This document shows, piece after piece, positions 1 to 8,924 of a stretch of 64,000 nt of DNA. The notes beneath the pieces are model-generated. The model was not told where the DNA came from and made no database searches. It saw only the letters and a program-made list of their open reading frames with translations. Source of the DNA: an uncultured Mailhella sp. (GTDB lineage: Bacteria; Desulfobacterota; Desulfovibrionia; Desulfovibrionales; Desulfovibrionaceae); assembly GCA_910578585.1 (NCBI GenBank), contig CAJTRG010000001.1, positions 124,001-188,000 on the forward strand. The letters are read 5' to 3'. Within the stretch, counting starts at the first letter, position 1; each line of letters opens with the position of its first letter. Made by a program: the position numbers and the translations under genes.

Positions 1-41
1 GCAAGAGTTTTTAGCCTTATTAAAGAAATAATTGCAGATAG

Positions 42-1616
42 TTAACAATGCTTTAACATGAATTGCAGGCGGTGGGTGTACTTGTGTTTTTGCGCAATTT
101 CATTTTGCATGGCTTGCTGGATTTCGGTTTTGAGAGCAGGTTTTGTAAGCAATAATTCAAGACGATTAAGGCAGTCCTGTGGATTAGTAACCGTAATCAT
201 TGCCTGCATATCCTGCGGGAAAATTTCCATGCCCTTGCTTGGGGAACTGAGCAAAAATCCCTGATGTTTCCAGACGTCAAAGTGTCGCTGACTCAAGTTT
301 GCCGGCATAAGCAAACTTGTCAGATTGAGGGTAAAAAGACTGCTTTTATAGTAAGTTGGCAGAGTGCTGTAATAATCAACAGGCTTGTAAAAGGTGTGTG
401 GAGTGGATAAAATATCCTGCCAGGCATTATCACCCATAATCTGAATAAGCGGACTTAAATTTTCAAGCCACAGTTTACGCAAATAAAGATCTGCTTTTGT
501 AGTGGCATAACCTATTGTTCTGCTTTGCTTATTTTGCCATAAGGGCTCGTTTGGCAAAACCTGTCCATGAATGGTGTGAAAATCCGGGAGTGATTTACGT
601 TCAAAAAGATTTTTTTTGATTGTTCTGTACAAATTTTGTTCAAAATCATGCTCGAGTTTACAGCCGCTAAAATAGGCATTTTTATTGGCAAAACTGGAAT
701 TGCCCACAAAAAGGAGAGGGATTTCCGGAATGTTTTGATAATTTGCAGGAATTGCATGGCTGGCAAGAGGAAGAGGAAAAACTCTTTTTGCTCCCTCCTT
801 TTGCAGTTCCCTGGCAAAAGAAAAATCTGTGAGAAATAAACTGCATTCTTTCCACCAGCTTTGCGAAAATCCGGAAAGAATATTCCAGACATTATCCACA
901 AACCACAAGGCAAGCGGAATATTTTTCTGCTTTAATTGTTCATAGAGTATACCGTTTCCGTTAAGGCTTTGGGCGTTAATGGCTAAATAAAGCTGCGGAG
1001 GCTTTGTATCTATAAGCTCAAGAATTTCCTGAAGCGTTTTTCCTCCAATTTCAACGGGAACAGCGCCCATATCATGGATAGCCTGACAGAGTTCTTTATG
1101 CAGCAAATCATTTTTGCCGCCGGAAAGATAGATATATTTTTCTTTACTCACAGGCTGTGAATAGGTGGATAAAAGTAATTTATTTCGCAGTGTTATTAAA
1201 ACACTATTCCAGAAGCTTGGGAAAAGCTGTACATTTTGCTTATACAAAAGAATGTCTGTTTGGCAGATAAAATCTTCATCGCAAAGTTCAAATATTTGTT
1301 CTTTTGTGAGAGGGGTAAAATTTTTAGGACGCTCATAGCTTACTTGTTTGGAAAATGCTTCATGCTCAAGGTAAAAAATTTTTTCTTTCTTCTCGAGGTA
1401 AGGTAAAATGTCGTGCAGATTTGCTCCGAGGCCAAGGATAAGAATTTGTTTTTTTGTACAGGTAAACGCATTTTGTGAGCGGGCATATAGGGAATTTAAA
1501 TTGTTAACATCAAGCAAAATATAGGCAAAATTTCCCTGCAAAAGTGTTTTCTTTCTTCCAAGTTCGTCATATATGCTTTGTGATGTCATTTTGAGGGTGG
1601 GGTTCTTCTTTTCCAT
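42..1616 (-). CDS. CgeB-like glycosyltransferase (DUF3880 plus glycosyl transferase family 1 type C-terminus)
   Basis: A protein of about 524 residues resembling the CgeB/DUF3880 glycosyltransferases common in Desulfovibrio. The middle carries the DUF3880-like stretch (ALWFVDNVW, then FPLPLASH). The C-terminal part has the pattern typical of the family-1_2 transferase domain (NLSQRHFDVWKHQGFLLSS, then a PQDM stretch). No signal peptide or membrane segment, so it is probably cytoplasmic and acts on a surface glycan or glycoprotein; donor and acceptor are unknown. The frame can be extended to a TTG at 1679, but no ribosome site precedes that codon and the extension enters the divergent promoter region, so ATG 1616 is preferred. 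It is divergent from rlmE. A relative lies at 7621-8922. Confidence 0.7.
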   Translation of the reverse strand: MEKKNPTLKMTSQSIYDELGRKKTLLQGNFAYILLDVNNLNSLYARSQNAFTCTKKQILILGLGANLHDILPYLEKKEKIFYLEHEAFSKQVSYERPKNFTPLTKEQIFELCDEDFICQTDILLYKQNVQLFPSFWNSVLITLRNKLLLSTYSQPVSKEKYIYLSGGKNDLLHKELCQAIHDMGAVPVEIGGKTLQEILELIDTKPPQLYLAINAQSLNGNGILYEQLKQKNIPLALWFVDNVWNILSGFSQSWWKECSLFLTDFSFARELQKEGAKRVFPLPLASHAIPANYQNIPEIPLLFVGNSSFANKNAYFSGCKLEHDFEQNLYRTIKKNLFERKSLPDFHTIHGQVLPNEPLWQNKQSRTIGYATTKADLYLRKLWLENLSPLIQIMGDNAWQDILSTPHTFYKPVDYYSTLPTYYKSSLFTLNLTSLLMPANLSQRHFDVWKHQGFLLSSPSKGMEIFPQDMQAMITVTNPQDCLNRLELLLTKPALKTEIQQAMQNEIAQKHKYTHRLQFMLKHC

Positions 1617-1640
1617 ATTTTTAATGCTCAATAAAAAATC

Positions 1641-1669
1641 TTGGCTTACTAAAAAAAATACGTTATACT
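1641..1669 (+). promoter_or_regulatory. Predicted sigma-70 promoter of rlmE
   Basis: TTGGCT at 1641-1646 and TATACT at 1664-1669 are 17 bases apart. Transcription would start near 1676, giving a leader of about 40 bases before the rlmE ATG at 1718. It overlaps the 5' region of the divergent glycosyltransferase. Read by eye, no experimental support. Confidence 0.5.
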
Positions 1670-1717
1670 TATACCTCAAAAAAGTATAGCTCGAACTTTT
1701 TGATTAGTAAAGAGAAT

Positions 1718-2320
1718 ATGAAAGAATATCGCGACTATTATTTTTTAAAGGCAAAAAAAGAAAATTATCCTGCACGGTCTGTGTATAAATTGCAGGAAAT
1801 GAATAAACGTTTTCGTCTTTTTAAACCAGGCATGAAAGTACTTGATTTAGGAGCCGCTCCTGGTTCATGGTCTTTGTATGCCGCTGAAAAAGTTGGTGAA
1901 AACGGGCTTGTTCTTGCATGCGATTTACAGACAACAGAAACGGTTTTTCCGCCCAATGTTCGTTTCTTGCAGGAAAATGTTTTTGAGCGCAGCCCGGAAT
2001 TTGAAGCCTTGCTTGAAGAACTGGGGCCTTTTGATATGGTGATCAGCGATATGGCACCTCGCACCACAGGCACAAAATTTACCGATCAGGCGCGTTCTTT
2101 GGAACTTTGTCTGGAATCCGTGCAAGTTGCTGAAAAATATTTGAAAGTTGGCGGAAATTTCATTACAAAAATTTTTATGGGGCCGGATTTTCAAGATTTG
2201 GTAAAAGCCATGCGTCCCATATTTTCAAGTGTAAAAACATTTAAACCGCAAAGTTCCCGCGCGGAAAGCAAGGAAATTTTTCAAGTGGGACTTGGGTTTA
2301 CTGGAAATAACAATCAATAA
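1718..2320 (+). CDS. rlmE: 23S rRNA (uridine-2'-O)-methyltransferase RlmE/FtsJ
   Basis: A 200-residue SAM-dependent methyltransferase of the RlmE (FtsJ/RrmJ) family, which 2'-O-methylates U2552 of 23S rRNA late in 50S assembly. The SAM loop [15 protein letters not shown] is clear. The K-D-K-E catalytic set is visible as K in RSVYKLQE, D in [11 protein letters not shown] in FITKIF and E in SKEIFQVG. Length matches the family. The frame opens at a TTG (1700), but ATG 1718 has an AAAGAG just upstream and is the likely start. yebC follows after 26 bases in the same direction. Confidence 0.9.
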   Translation: MKEYRDYYFLKAKKENYPARSVYKLQEMNKRFRLFKPGMKVLDLGAAPGSWSLYAAEKVGENGLVLACDLQTTETVFPPNVRFLQENVFERSPEFEALLEELGPFDMVISDMAPRTTGTKFTDQARSLELCLESVQVAEKYLKVGGNFITKIFMGPDFQDLVKAMRPIFSSVKTFKPQSSRAESKEIFQVGLGFTGNNNQ

Positions 2321-2346
2321 GTAAATAAAACTGTATCGGAGGATAT

Positions 2347-3084
2347 ATGTCAGGACATAGTAAGTGGGCTAATATTCAACATCGTAAAGGTCGTCAAGAC
2401 GCAAAACGCGGCAAAGAATTTACCAAAGCAGCAAAAGAAATTATTATTGCTGCCAAAAGCGGCGGAGATCCAGCTGGCAACCCTCGTCTTCGTGCTGCTA
2501 TTGCTGCTGCAAAAGCAATCAACTTGCCTAAGGATAAAATTGAATCTGCAATCCGTAAAGGTACAGGACAAGACGCTGGCGGTGAACTGTTTGAAATTAC
2601 CTACGAAGGCTATGCAGTAAGCGGTGTTGCTGTTATGGTTGAAACTGCAACCGACAATAAAAACCGTACAGTAGCTGAAGTTCGTCACCTTTTCACAAAA
2701 CACGGCGGTTCCCTTGGTGAAAGTGGGTCTGTGAGCTTCATGTTTGACAGACTCGGCGTTATTACTTTGAATAAAGAAAAATATGCTGATGAAGATACTG
2801 TGATGAATCTTGCACTCGAAGCTGGCGCTGACGATGTAAAAGATGATGATGATATCTGGAGCATCCATACTGCCATAGAAGATTTCAACGCTGTGCGTGA
2901 TTCTCTTGAAAAACAAGGTGTTGAAATGGAATCAGCTCAGCTTGCATTTGTTCCTAAAAACTACATTGCTGTTGATAAGGAAGCTGCTGAAAAGCTCATT
3001 CGTTTCAACGATGCTCTGGAAGATTTGGACGACGTGCAAAACGTATATTTCAACTTTGATTTACCAGACGACTTTGAAGGATAA
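2347..3084 (+). CDS. yebC: YebC/PmpR family protein
   Basis: A 245-residue YebC/PmpR/TACO1-family protein with the signature N-terminus [20 protein letters not shown] and full family length. Members have been described as DNA-binding regulators and, more recently, as ribosome-associated factors that relieve stalling, so the role here is not decided by sequence. A strong ribosome site (CGGAGG) lies 6 bases before the ATG. It sits directly upstream of ruvC, the common bacterial arrangement, but a hairpin terminator separates the two. Confidence 0.9.
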   Translation: MSGHSKWANIQHRKGRQDAKRGKEFTKAAKEIIIAAKSGGDPAGNPRLRAAIAAAKAINLPKDKIESAIRKGTGQDAGGELFEITYEGYAVSGVAVMVETATDNKNRTVAEVRHLFTKHGGSLGESGSVSFMFDRLGVITLNKEKYADEDTVMNLALEAGADDVKDDDDIWSIHTAIEDFNAVRDSLEKQGVEMESAQLAFVPKNYIAVDKEAAEKLIRFNDALEDLDDVQNVYFNFDLPDDFEG

Positions 3085-3088
3085 TTTG

Positions 3089-3117
3089 TCAGGGAAGTTT
3101 TTCTTCCCTGATTTTTT
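3089..3117 (+). terminator. Rho-independent terminator between yebC and ruvC
   Basis: TCAGGGAAG (3089-3097) pairs perfectly with CTTCCCTGA (3103-3111) around a 5-base loop, followed by six T. The T-run ends three bases before the ruvC ATG, which is unusually close. Confidence 0.75.
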
Positions 3118-3120
3118 ATT

Positions 3121-3618
3121 ATGAGAATACTTGGCATTGACCCTGGTTCAGCTAATACTGGATGGGGAATAATTGAAGATAAGTCTGGCACGCTGAAACT
3201 CATTGATTGCGGAGTTATTCGGCCAAAAAATAAGGGCAAAGATAATTTTGCTGATCGTATTTCCTTTATTTATAAGACATTATTAGAAATTATTGCTTAT
3301 TACAAGCCAGAAGAAGCCGGCATTGAGCAGGTTTTTACGGCGAAGAATGCGCTGACAGCGCTGAAGCTTGGGCAGGCTCGCGGTGTTGCCGTGGCAGCCT
3401 GTGCGAATTTTGATATTCCCATTTTTGATTATGCGCCAACATCTGTAAAGAAAGCTTTGGTTGGCGTGGGGCGAGCTGATAAAGAGCAGGTTGCTTTTAT
3501 GATTGGGAAAATTTTAAACGTCAATGTCAAACAATTTCGCTTGGATACAACAGACGCACTTGCTATTGCCATTTGTCACTCAAGTATGCGTAAATTTTAT
3601 TCTGTCACCTCAAAGTAA
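3121..3618 (+). CDS. ruvC: Crossover junction endodeoxyribonuclease RuvC
   Basis: A 165-residue Holliday-junction resolvase. The RNase H-like acidic residues are visible: D7 in LGIDPGSANTGWG, E in AGIEQVF, and the C-terminal pair in LDTTDALAIAICH. It resolves four-way junctions after RuvAB branch migration; ruvA and ruvB are not in the window. The conserved start MRILGIDPG fixes the ATG at 3121, yet there is no Shine-Dalgarno in the preceding 20 bases because that space holds the arm and T-run of the upstream terminator. Confidence 0.92.
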   Translation: MRILGIDPGSANTGWGIIEDKSGTLKLIDCGVIRPKNKGKDNFADRISFIYKTLLEIIAYYKPEEAGIEQVFTAKNALTALKLGQARGVAVAACANFDIPIFDYAPTSVKKALVGVGRADKEQVAFMIGKILNVNVKQFRLDTTDALAIAICHSSMRKFYSVTSK

Positions 3619-3629
3619 TAGGAGTTTTT

Positions 3630-4319
3630 ATGAGAATTACCTGGCTTGGACATTCTGCTTTTGAGCTTTTTTCTCATGGAATAAAAATTTTAATTGACCC
3701 ATTTTTTACAGGCAATCCGCTTTGTGGCGACACAAAAGATTTTATCAATCCTGACTTGATTTTGGTGACCCATGACCACGGCGACCACTTGGGTGATACT
3801 GTTTCCATTATGACGAATGGCAAAACAAAATTTCTTGGCATTGCTGACCTTTGTTATTATTTGCGAACCTTACGCGGCGGAAACTGTGAGCAAATTTTAT
3901 TTGGCGGCAGCGGCATGAATATTGGCGGCACAGTCAAATTCGGTGATTTTTCCATTACCATGACCCAGGCTTTTCATTCCACCGGCCATGGTTCCTGTGC
4001 TGGCTTTATTATCAAAGATCCCAGCGGGTTTACTGTATATCATGCCGGTGATACAGGCTTATTTGGCGATATGGCGCTTTTTGCGGAACGCCACGCCATT
4101 GATGTTGCACTGCTTCCCATTGGTGGACATTTTACCATGGATAGCTTAGATGCTGCTAAAGCGTGTGCCTATTTGGAAGCAAAACATGTTATCCCCATGC
4201 ATTATAAAACGTTTCCTGTGCTTTGTCAGGACACTGCTGAATTTGCAAAGCATTTGGCACAATTTAGCCCGGAAACAAAACTCATTAATTTGAACCCTAA
4301 CGCAAGTATAGAATTTTAA
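3630..4319 (+). CDS. UPF0173-type metal-dependent hydrolase (metallo-beta-lactamase fold)
   Basis: A 229-residue metallo-beta-lactamase-fold protein of the UPF0173 group. It begins with the family's MRITWLGHSAFEL and has the metal motif THDHGDHLGD, followed by further histidines in FHSTGHGS, YHAGDTG and VIPMHYKTFP. Substrate unknown for the family. GGAG lies 7 bases before the ATG, and the gene follows ruvC by 11 bases. lptF begins one base after its stop, so the run ruvC-hydrolase-lptF-lptG is probably one transcript. Confidence 0.85.
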   Translation: MRITWLGHSAFELFSHGIKILIDPFFTGNPLCGDTKDFINPDLILVTHDHGDHLGDTVSIMTNGKTKFLGIADLCYYLRTLRGGNCEQILFGGSGMNIGGTVKFGDFSITMTQAFHSTGHGSCAGFIIKDPSGFTVYHAGDTGLFGDMALFAERHAIDVALLPIGGHFTMDSLDAAKACAYLEAKHVIPMHYKTFPVLCQDTAEFAKHLAQFSPETKLINLNPNASIEF

Positions 4320-4320
4320 T

Positions 4321-5484
4321 ATGCTCCTCAATAAGCGTGTCTTTTTTGAATGTATCAAAGTTTTTCTCATAAGCGTGACTGTGCTTATGGCATTTGTGCT
4401 TATGGGAAGAGCCATACAAATTAAAGATACGCTGATGGGCCTCGAGCTGACTTTTTTAGATACATTGCTTGTATTTTTCTATTTGAGCCCTAATTTTCTT
4501 TTAATTATGATGCCGGTTTCTGCTATGCTTGCGGTATTTTTGACTTTTTTGCGCATGGGCTCAGACAAGGAATTGATTGCCCTAAAAGCTGGCGGCATCA
4601 GTTTATATCAGCTTTTGAAAGCTCCTATTGTTTTTGGCATAGTGACAACCTTGCTTTGTTTTTGGATTTCTTTTTCACTCGTTGCCGTTGGAGCAAATAA
4701 TTTCCGTTCCCTTATTTTGGATATTGCACAAAATCGTGTGAATATTGCGCTGCAGCCGGGGATTTTTAACCAGGATATTCCTAATCTTGTATTTTTTGCA
4801 AAGAAAGTTGATGTGCAAAATGGCTCTCTTGCAGAAGTTTTAGTCGAAGATTCCAGTAATAAAGATGCAACGTTGACTATTTTAGCTCCTCTTGGAAATT
4901 TGAATGTTGATTATTTGAAAAGTGATATTGTTATGTTGCTGAAAAACGGTGTTATTTATTCTACCAGTTCAGATAAAACCGTGAAACTCAATTTTGATGA
5001 ATATATTATCCGCTTTTCCCTGCGTTCACTTTTCAAAGGTTTTGATTTGAAGCCCATACAGCCTGACGAAATGAGCTGGAATGATTTGACAGCTTTTGAC
5101 ACAACAAAGATAACAAAAGAAAAATCCTGGATTGGCAACAAAATTAAAGTTGAAATGCACAGACGCTGGGTATTTCCTTTTTCCTGTTTTATTCTTTCTA
5201 TTTTTGCTGTGCCCATTGCTGCATCTTTTCAGGGCATGCATAAGCAATCAGGATTAATTTTTGCGCTGATCATTTTCTTTACCTATTACGTGCTTATTTC
5301 GCTGGGTATGAATTTAGCGGAATACAGCGGCATGAACCCGTATCTGACTGTTTGGTTCCCTGTTGTATTCTTTTTTATTCTAAGCCTTTACGGTATATAT
5401 TTATCAGCAAATGAACGTTTCCCCGCCTGGCTGAATATAAATTTAATTTTCAGATGGAATAAACGTTTGAAGAAAAAGGTATAA
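4321..5484 (+). CDS. lptF: LPS export permease LptF
   Basis: A 387-residue LptF/LptG-family inner-membrane protein. Three membrane segments lie in the N-terminal 130 residues, a large periplasmic jellyroll-type region follows, and further membrane segments lie near the C-terminus. With LptG and the LptB ATPase it extracts lipopolysaccharide from the inner membrane. It contains the family motif SDKELIALKAGGISLYQLL. The adjoining second permease gene (lptG, 4 bases downstream) makes the assignment secure, although which is F and which is G rests on gene order and similarity. The start is one base after the previous stop, suggesting translational coupling. Confidence 0.85.
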   Translation: MLLNKRVFFECIKVFLISVTVLMAFVLMGRAIQIKDTLMGLELTFLDTLLVFFYLSPNFLLIMMPVSAMLAVFLTFLRMGSDKELIALKAGGISLYQLLKAPIVFGIVTTLLCFWISFSLVAVGANNFRSLILDIAQNRVNIALQPGIFNQDIPNLVFFAKKVDVQNGSLAEVLVEDSSNKDATLTILAPLGNLNVDYLKSDIVMLLKNGVIYSTSSDKTVKLNFDEYIIRFSLRSLFKGFDLKPIQPDEMSWNDLTAFDTTKITKEKSWIGNKIKVEMHRRWVFPFSCFILSIFAVPIAASFQGMHKQSGLIFALIIFFTYYVLISLGMNLAEYSGMNPYLTVWFPVVFFFILSLYGIYLSANERFPAWLNINLIFRWNKRLKKKV

Positions 5485-5488
5485 TAGT

Positions 5489-6559
5489 ATGAAATTATTA
5501 ACGAAATATATTATTAAAAATCATACCCGCCTTATCTTCATGACTCTGGCGATTGGGATTTGTATTTTTATTCTCATTGATTTGATTGAAAAAGCAGATA
5601 TTTTTATGGCTTCCCGCAAGCCCCTGGCCTATGCGCTGCAATATTACTTTTTGAAACTACCTTTTATTGTTTCACAAACTTTGCCTTCCATTTTCTTGTT
5701 GTCTTCGGTGATTTTTCTTTCACTGATGATCACATCACGAGAAGCCATAGCTTTGCAGGCCGGCGGGATTTCTGTGTATGAAGTGACCAAAAACCTTGTT
5801 GGGCTGGGCATTTTTTGGGCAATTCTTCAATTTGTTCTTTCGCAAATGGTTATGTTTGCCACCGAACAAAAGGCCTATTCACTTTGGCGTTATGAAGTGC
5901 GTGAACGTGTTTTTGTTGAAAATTCTTTGGAAAATGTGTGGTTTTTAGATTCCGGTTATATTGTGCATGTGGGGCTTTTGTATGAAAGAGGACACGGAGA
6001 AAATCTGATTGCCTATAAAGTGAATGAAAAGACGCAAACTGTGGATGAAATTATTCGGGCAAAACAGTTTACAGTCTATAATGATACGTGGACGCTTGAA
6101 GACGTCAAATTTTACTATCCTGAAGAATTTAGAGAAGAGCAAAAAGAGCAGTTTGTTTTGCCTGTTAACCAGTCTGTGCATTTTTATTTTATGAGCAATC
6201 AAGAGGAAAAGACAGAACGGCTTTCTTTCTTCCTGCTTGGAGAGGCTATTGAGCGTTTGCGGGCTTCCGGATCAAATATTGAAAATATGCAGACAATTTG
6301 GCATAGTAAAATAACGTATTCTGTCATGATTACTGTTTTTGCTGTGCTTGCGGTGGCTATTGTTTCCTATAATGCCAATATTTATGTTGCTGTTATGCTT
6401 GCTGTGGTGGTCTCTTTTTTAAGTTATGTTCTCAGCAGTTTTGGGCTGTTTTTGGGGCAAAGCGGGAAAGTTCCGCCTGTACTCGGGGCGTGGTTCCCGT
6501 GCGTATTTTTATTCGTGCTCGGTTATTTAAAAATATACCTTGGTTTTTCCAAGCGCTAG
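5489..6559 (+). CDS. lptG: LPS export permease LptG
   Basis: A 356-residue LptF/LptG-family permease, partner of the preceding gene. It shows the same layout: N-terminal membrane segments, motif SREAIALQAGGISVYEV, periplasmic domain, then C-terminal membrane segments ending GAWFPCVFLFVLGYLKIYL. It forms the LptB2FG transporter. It is the last gene of the plus-strand run and converges on tilS with only three bases between the stop codons. Confidence 0.85.
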   Translation: MKLLTKYIIKNHTRLIFMTLAIGICIFILIDLIEKADIFMASRKPLAYALQYYFLKLPFIVSQTLPSIFLLSSVIFLSLMITSREAIALQAGGISVYEVTKNLVGLGIFWAILQFVLSQMVMFATEQKAYSLWRYEVRERVFVENSLENVWFLDSGYIVHVGLLYERGHGENLIAYKVNEKTQTVDEIIRAKQFTVYNDTWTLEDVKFYYPEEFREEQKEQFVLPVNQSVHFYFMSNQEEKTERLSFFLLGEAIERLRASGSNIENMQTIWHSKITYSVMITVFAVLAVAIVSYNANIYVAVMLAVVVSFLSYVLSSFGLFLGQSGKVPPVLGAWFPCVFLFVLGYLKIYLGFSKR

Positions 6560-6562
6560 TCT

Positions 6563-7621
6563 TTATTTGGTTTTAACATAGCAATATACTGTATTTTTTT
6601 GAATTTGCATCCGCACATTATCGGAAAATTGAATACAGGTATTGCCTTGATTTTTCATAATGGCATGGTCAAGGTTTTCAAAATTTGCATTGATGGCATG
6701 TCCTTGTCCCAATTTTTTCATAAGGGCATGATAACAATGCATGCGAATAGTTTTATCTTGCTCTTGAAGAATTTTTATGGGTAAGGCAAAGCCTTGCTCA
6801 TTTTCTTGCATCTGGGATAAAATTTTGTCTATTTCCTTTTGAAAATGCAATTCATCATAGTGCGCATTCTGATTTAATTTGATAATGTTCTGATAAAATT
6901 GATGATTTTCTTGTTCTAATAAAGGAATAATATTTTTTCGCACACGGTTTCGCATAAACTGTTCATCAGTATTGCTTTCATCTTCTGAAAAGGGAAAATC
7001 CAAACTGGCAAGAAAATCTGCCAGTTCTTTTTTGGTGTTATAGAGCAGAGGGCGAAAAATCTGCCTGTCTTCATCAAAATAGGGCATACCTGCAAGTTGT
7101 GGCCAAACAGCGCCGCGAATAAGGCGCATCAGCACATCTTCGCATAAATCCTGGGCATGGTGGGCAGTGCAAAGCATGGTATTTTCTTTTTTGTTTTGCA
7201 GAGCTGCAAAAAAATCATAGCGTAAAATTCTGCCGGCTTCTTCCAGACCCATTTTATGTTCTTTGGCATATTGCGGCGTATTGCCGCGTTCTATACAGAG
7301 AGGAAGGGCAAGACGTTTGCAGATTTTTTGCATAAGTTCTTCTTCGGCAAAACTTGCTTCACGAATGCCATGGTTGAAATGCGCCACTTCAATTTGATAG
7401 CCAAAATATTGTTGACAGGCAGCAAAGATCGCAAGCATGGCAAGAGAATCAATACCACCGGAAACAGCCAGCAAAAACGTATGATTTTGCAGAGAATTGT
7501 GAAGAGCAGGAAGTTTCTCCTGCAAAGAGTGAAAAACAGAAAGACAAAATTTTGCTTGTTTAGGTGTCAGGCTGCCTAAATGCAAGGGGCAGGAATTATG
7601 GAAATTAAAGTATTCTTTCAT
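6563..7621 (-). CDS. tilS: tRNA(Ile)-lysidine synthase TilS
   Basis: A 352-residue PP-loop ATPase that adds lysine to C34 of the tRNA-Ile CAU anticodon, changing it to read AUA. The PP-loop motif LLAVSGGIDSLAMLA lies near residue 50. Other family motifs include AHFNHGIR, CTAHHAQDLCEDVLMRLIRGA and MRNRVRKNIIPLL. The C-terminal domain is short compared with E. coli TilS. Its ATG shares one base with the stop of the upstream glycosyltransferase (TAATG), implying translational coupling. A housekeeping gene coupled behind two glycosyltransferases is slightly unusual. Confidence 0.88.
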   Translation of the reverse strand: MKEYFNFHNSCPLHLGSLTPKQAKFCLSVFHSLQEKLPALHNSLQNHTFLLAVSGGIDSLAMLAIFAACQQYFGYQIEVAHFNHGIREASFAEEELMQKICKRLALPLCIERGNTPQYAKEHKMGLEEAGRILRYDFFAALQNKKENTMLCTAHHAQDLCEDVLMRLIRGAVWPQLAGMPYFDEDRQIFRPLLYNTKKELADFLASLDFPFSEDESNTDEQFMRNRVRKNIIPLLEQENHQFYQNIIKLNQNAHYDELHFQKEIDKILSQMQENEQGFALPIKILQEQDKTIRMHCYHALMKKLGQGHAINANFENLDHAIMKNQGNTCIQFSDNVRMQIQKNTVYCYVKTK

Positions 7622-8922
7622 TAGGCATTATAGAATTTTTTCCATTCTGACAAAAAGAGCAAGGCAGTTTCTGTAGGGGTGAGCACGGTATTTTTTTTGC
7701 GAAGTGCCTGAATACCGGTTTCAAAATTCACATCTGGCGCTAAATTCAGTTCTTTGAGCAGTGCTGAAATTTCTTGCCGTGTTTCCGGATTGATTTTTTC
7801 GTCCCATTCAATACTTTGTATTTTCTTTGGAAAATCAGGGGTATTTTCTTTGATATGGGTGAGCAAAGTTTCCATTCTGTGCACATAGCTATGTTCTTTT
7901 GCCGCGCGTTTTTGGGCGTTTGCCGCAATTTTGTCTCTTAGTTCCGGGTGCTTGAGATAGAAAATAATATTTTCCTGCAATTCTTCCATGCTTTCAAAAA
8001 CAGCCAGTTCAGCGTCGTCACGAGGATTTTTTAACGTGGAACAAATAAATTGTTCGTCCATAAGCTCACGTTTATCCACAAGTTGGAAAACCCCCATGGA
8101 TGCAAGTTCAAAGGTGCGTGGATTGACAAAATCACCATGGGAAACGAGCTTATCGGCATGCACATTGGAATGGAGATTTAAATTGATTTTTGTGGCACTG
8201 TAAATTTTCAGGCTCTCTTCCGGGCTTATGCGCTGGCCATTTTTCTGCACATAATGGGCAAGCAGTTCATCGCCGTCCCAGTCGCTGCCCCAAATTTTGA
8301 AATTATATTTGAGTAAAGTCCGAAAAGCCATGCGTCTGTTGGGATAGCCTGCCCCCATAAAGGCAAGGTCAGCCTGATAAAATTTTTCTTCATCACTCGT
8401 CAGCTCTTGTTTTTTGTGGAAATTTGGATCAGCTGCAAGAGGCAGATAAAAAGCCTTTGTTTGTTTCTCGTTTTGCAAAAGCAGTAAAAAGGGCTCTTTT
8501 TGGATAACAAAGAAATAATCATAAAGGGGCGCGTAGATCTGCCAATAAGGGAAAACCTGATAATCTTCCACAAACCACATGGCAGTAACTATGTTATCTT
8601 GTTTGAGCTTTTTGAGTAAAATTTTATTGAGCGGTGCCTGAGCCATGGCAAGCACGATATCTGGCTTATATTCTTCTGCCTCGGCATAAATTGCCTGAGA
8701 GAGCAGCTGCACAAAACTTTGTTCAAGAGAATTTAATTTATCCTGTCCAATATTGAGAGAACGCAGGGCGGTGTGGGCCTGTAAAAATTCCGGCGCTTCA
8801 AAAATTTCAACCTGATGTCCTAATTCTTTCAAGGCGTTAGCACAATAATAGCCAATAGGCAAAGAACCACCATACAGAGGAAGAACTAATAAAATTTTAA
8901 GCGGTCTGTCGAACATACTCAT
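7621..8922 (-). CDS. CgeB-like glycosyltransferase (DUF3880 type)
   Basis: A 433-residue relative of the CgeB-type glycosyltransferase at 42-1616. The N-terminus is GT-B-like (ILLVLPLYGGSLPIGYYCANAL), the DUF3880-like stretch reads TAMWFVEDYQVFPYW, and the C-terminal transferase part has VNPRTFELASMGVFQLV. An extension of about 75 residues follows. No signal peptide or membrane segment. It begins 2 bases after the stop of the GT9 gene and overlaps tilS by one base, so all three are probably co-transcribed. Likely role: a sugar transfer in LPS, capsule or flagellin glycosylation; substrate unknown. Confidence 0.7.
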   Translation of the reverse strand: MSMFDRPLKILLVLPLYGGSLPIGYYCANALKELGHQVEIFEAPEFLQAHTALRSLNIGQDKLNSLEQSFVQLLSQAIYAEAEEYKPDIVLAMAQAPLNKILLKKLKQDNIVTAMWFVEDYQVFPYWQIYAPLYDYFFVIQKEPFLLLLQNEKQTKAFYLPLAADPNFHKKQELTSDEEKFYQADLAFMGAGYPNRRMAFRTLLKYNFKIWGSDWDGDELLAHYVQKNGQRISPEESLKIYSATKINLNLHSNVHADKLVSHGDFVNPRTFELASMGVFQLVDKRELMDEQFICSTLKNPRDDAELAVFESMEELQENIIFYLKHPELRDKIAANAQKRAAKEHSYVHRMETLLTHIKENTPDFPKKIQSIEWDEKINPETRQEISALLKELNLAPDVNFETGIQALRKKNTVLTPTETALLFLSEWKKFYNA

Positions 8923-8924
8923 TC

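Noticed and set aside
1617..1679. TTG-initiated extension of the first glycosyltransferase
   Set aside because: No ribosome site, and it runs through the divergent promoter region.
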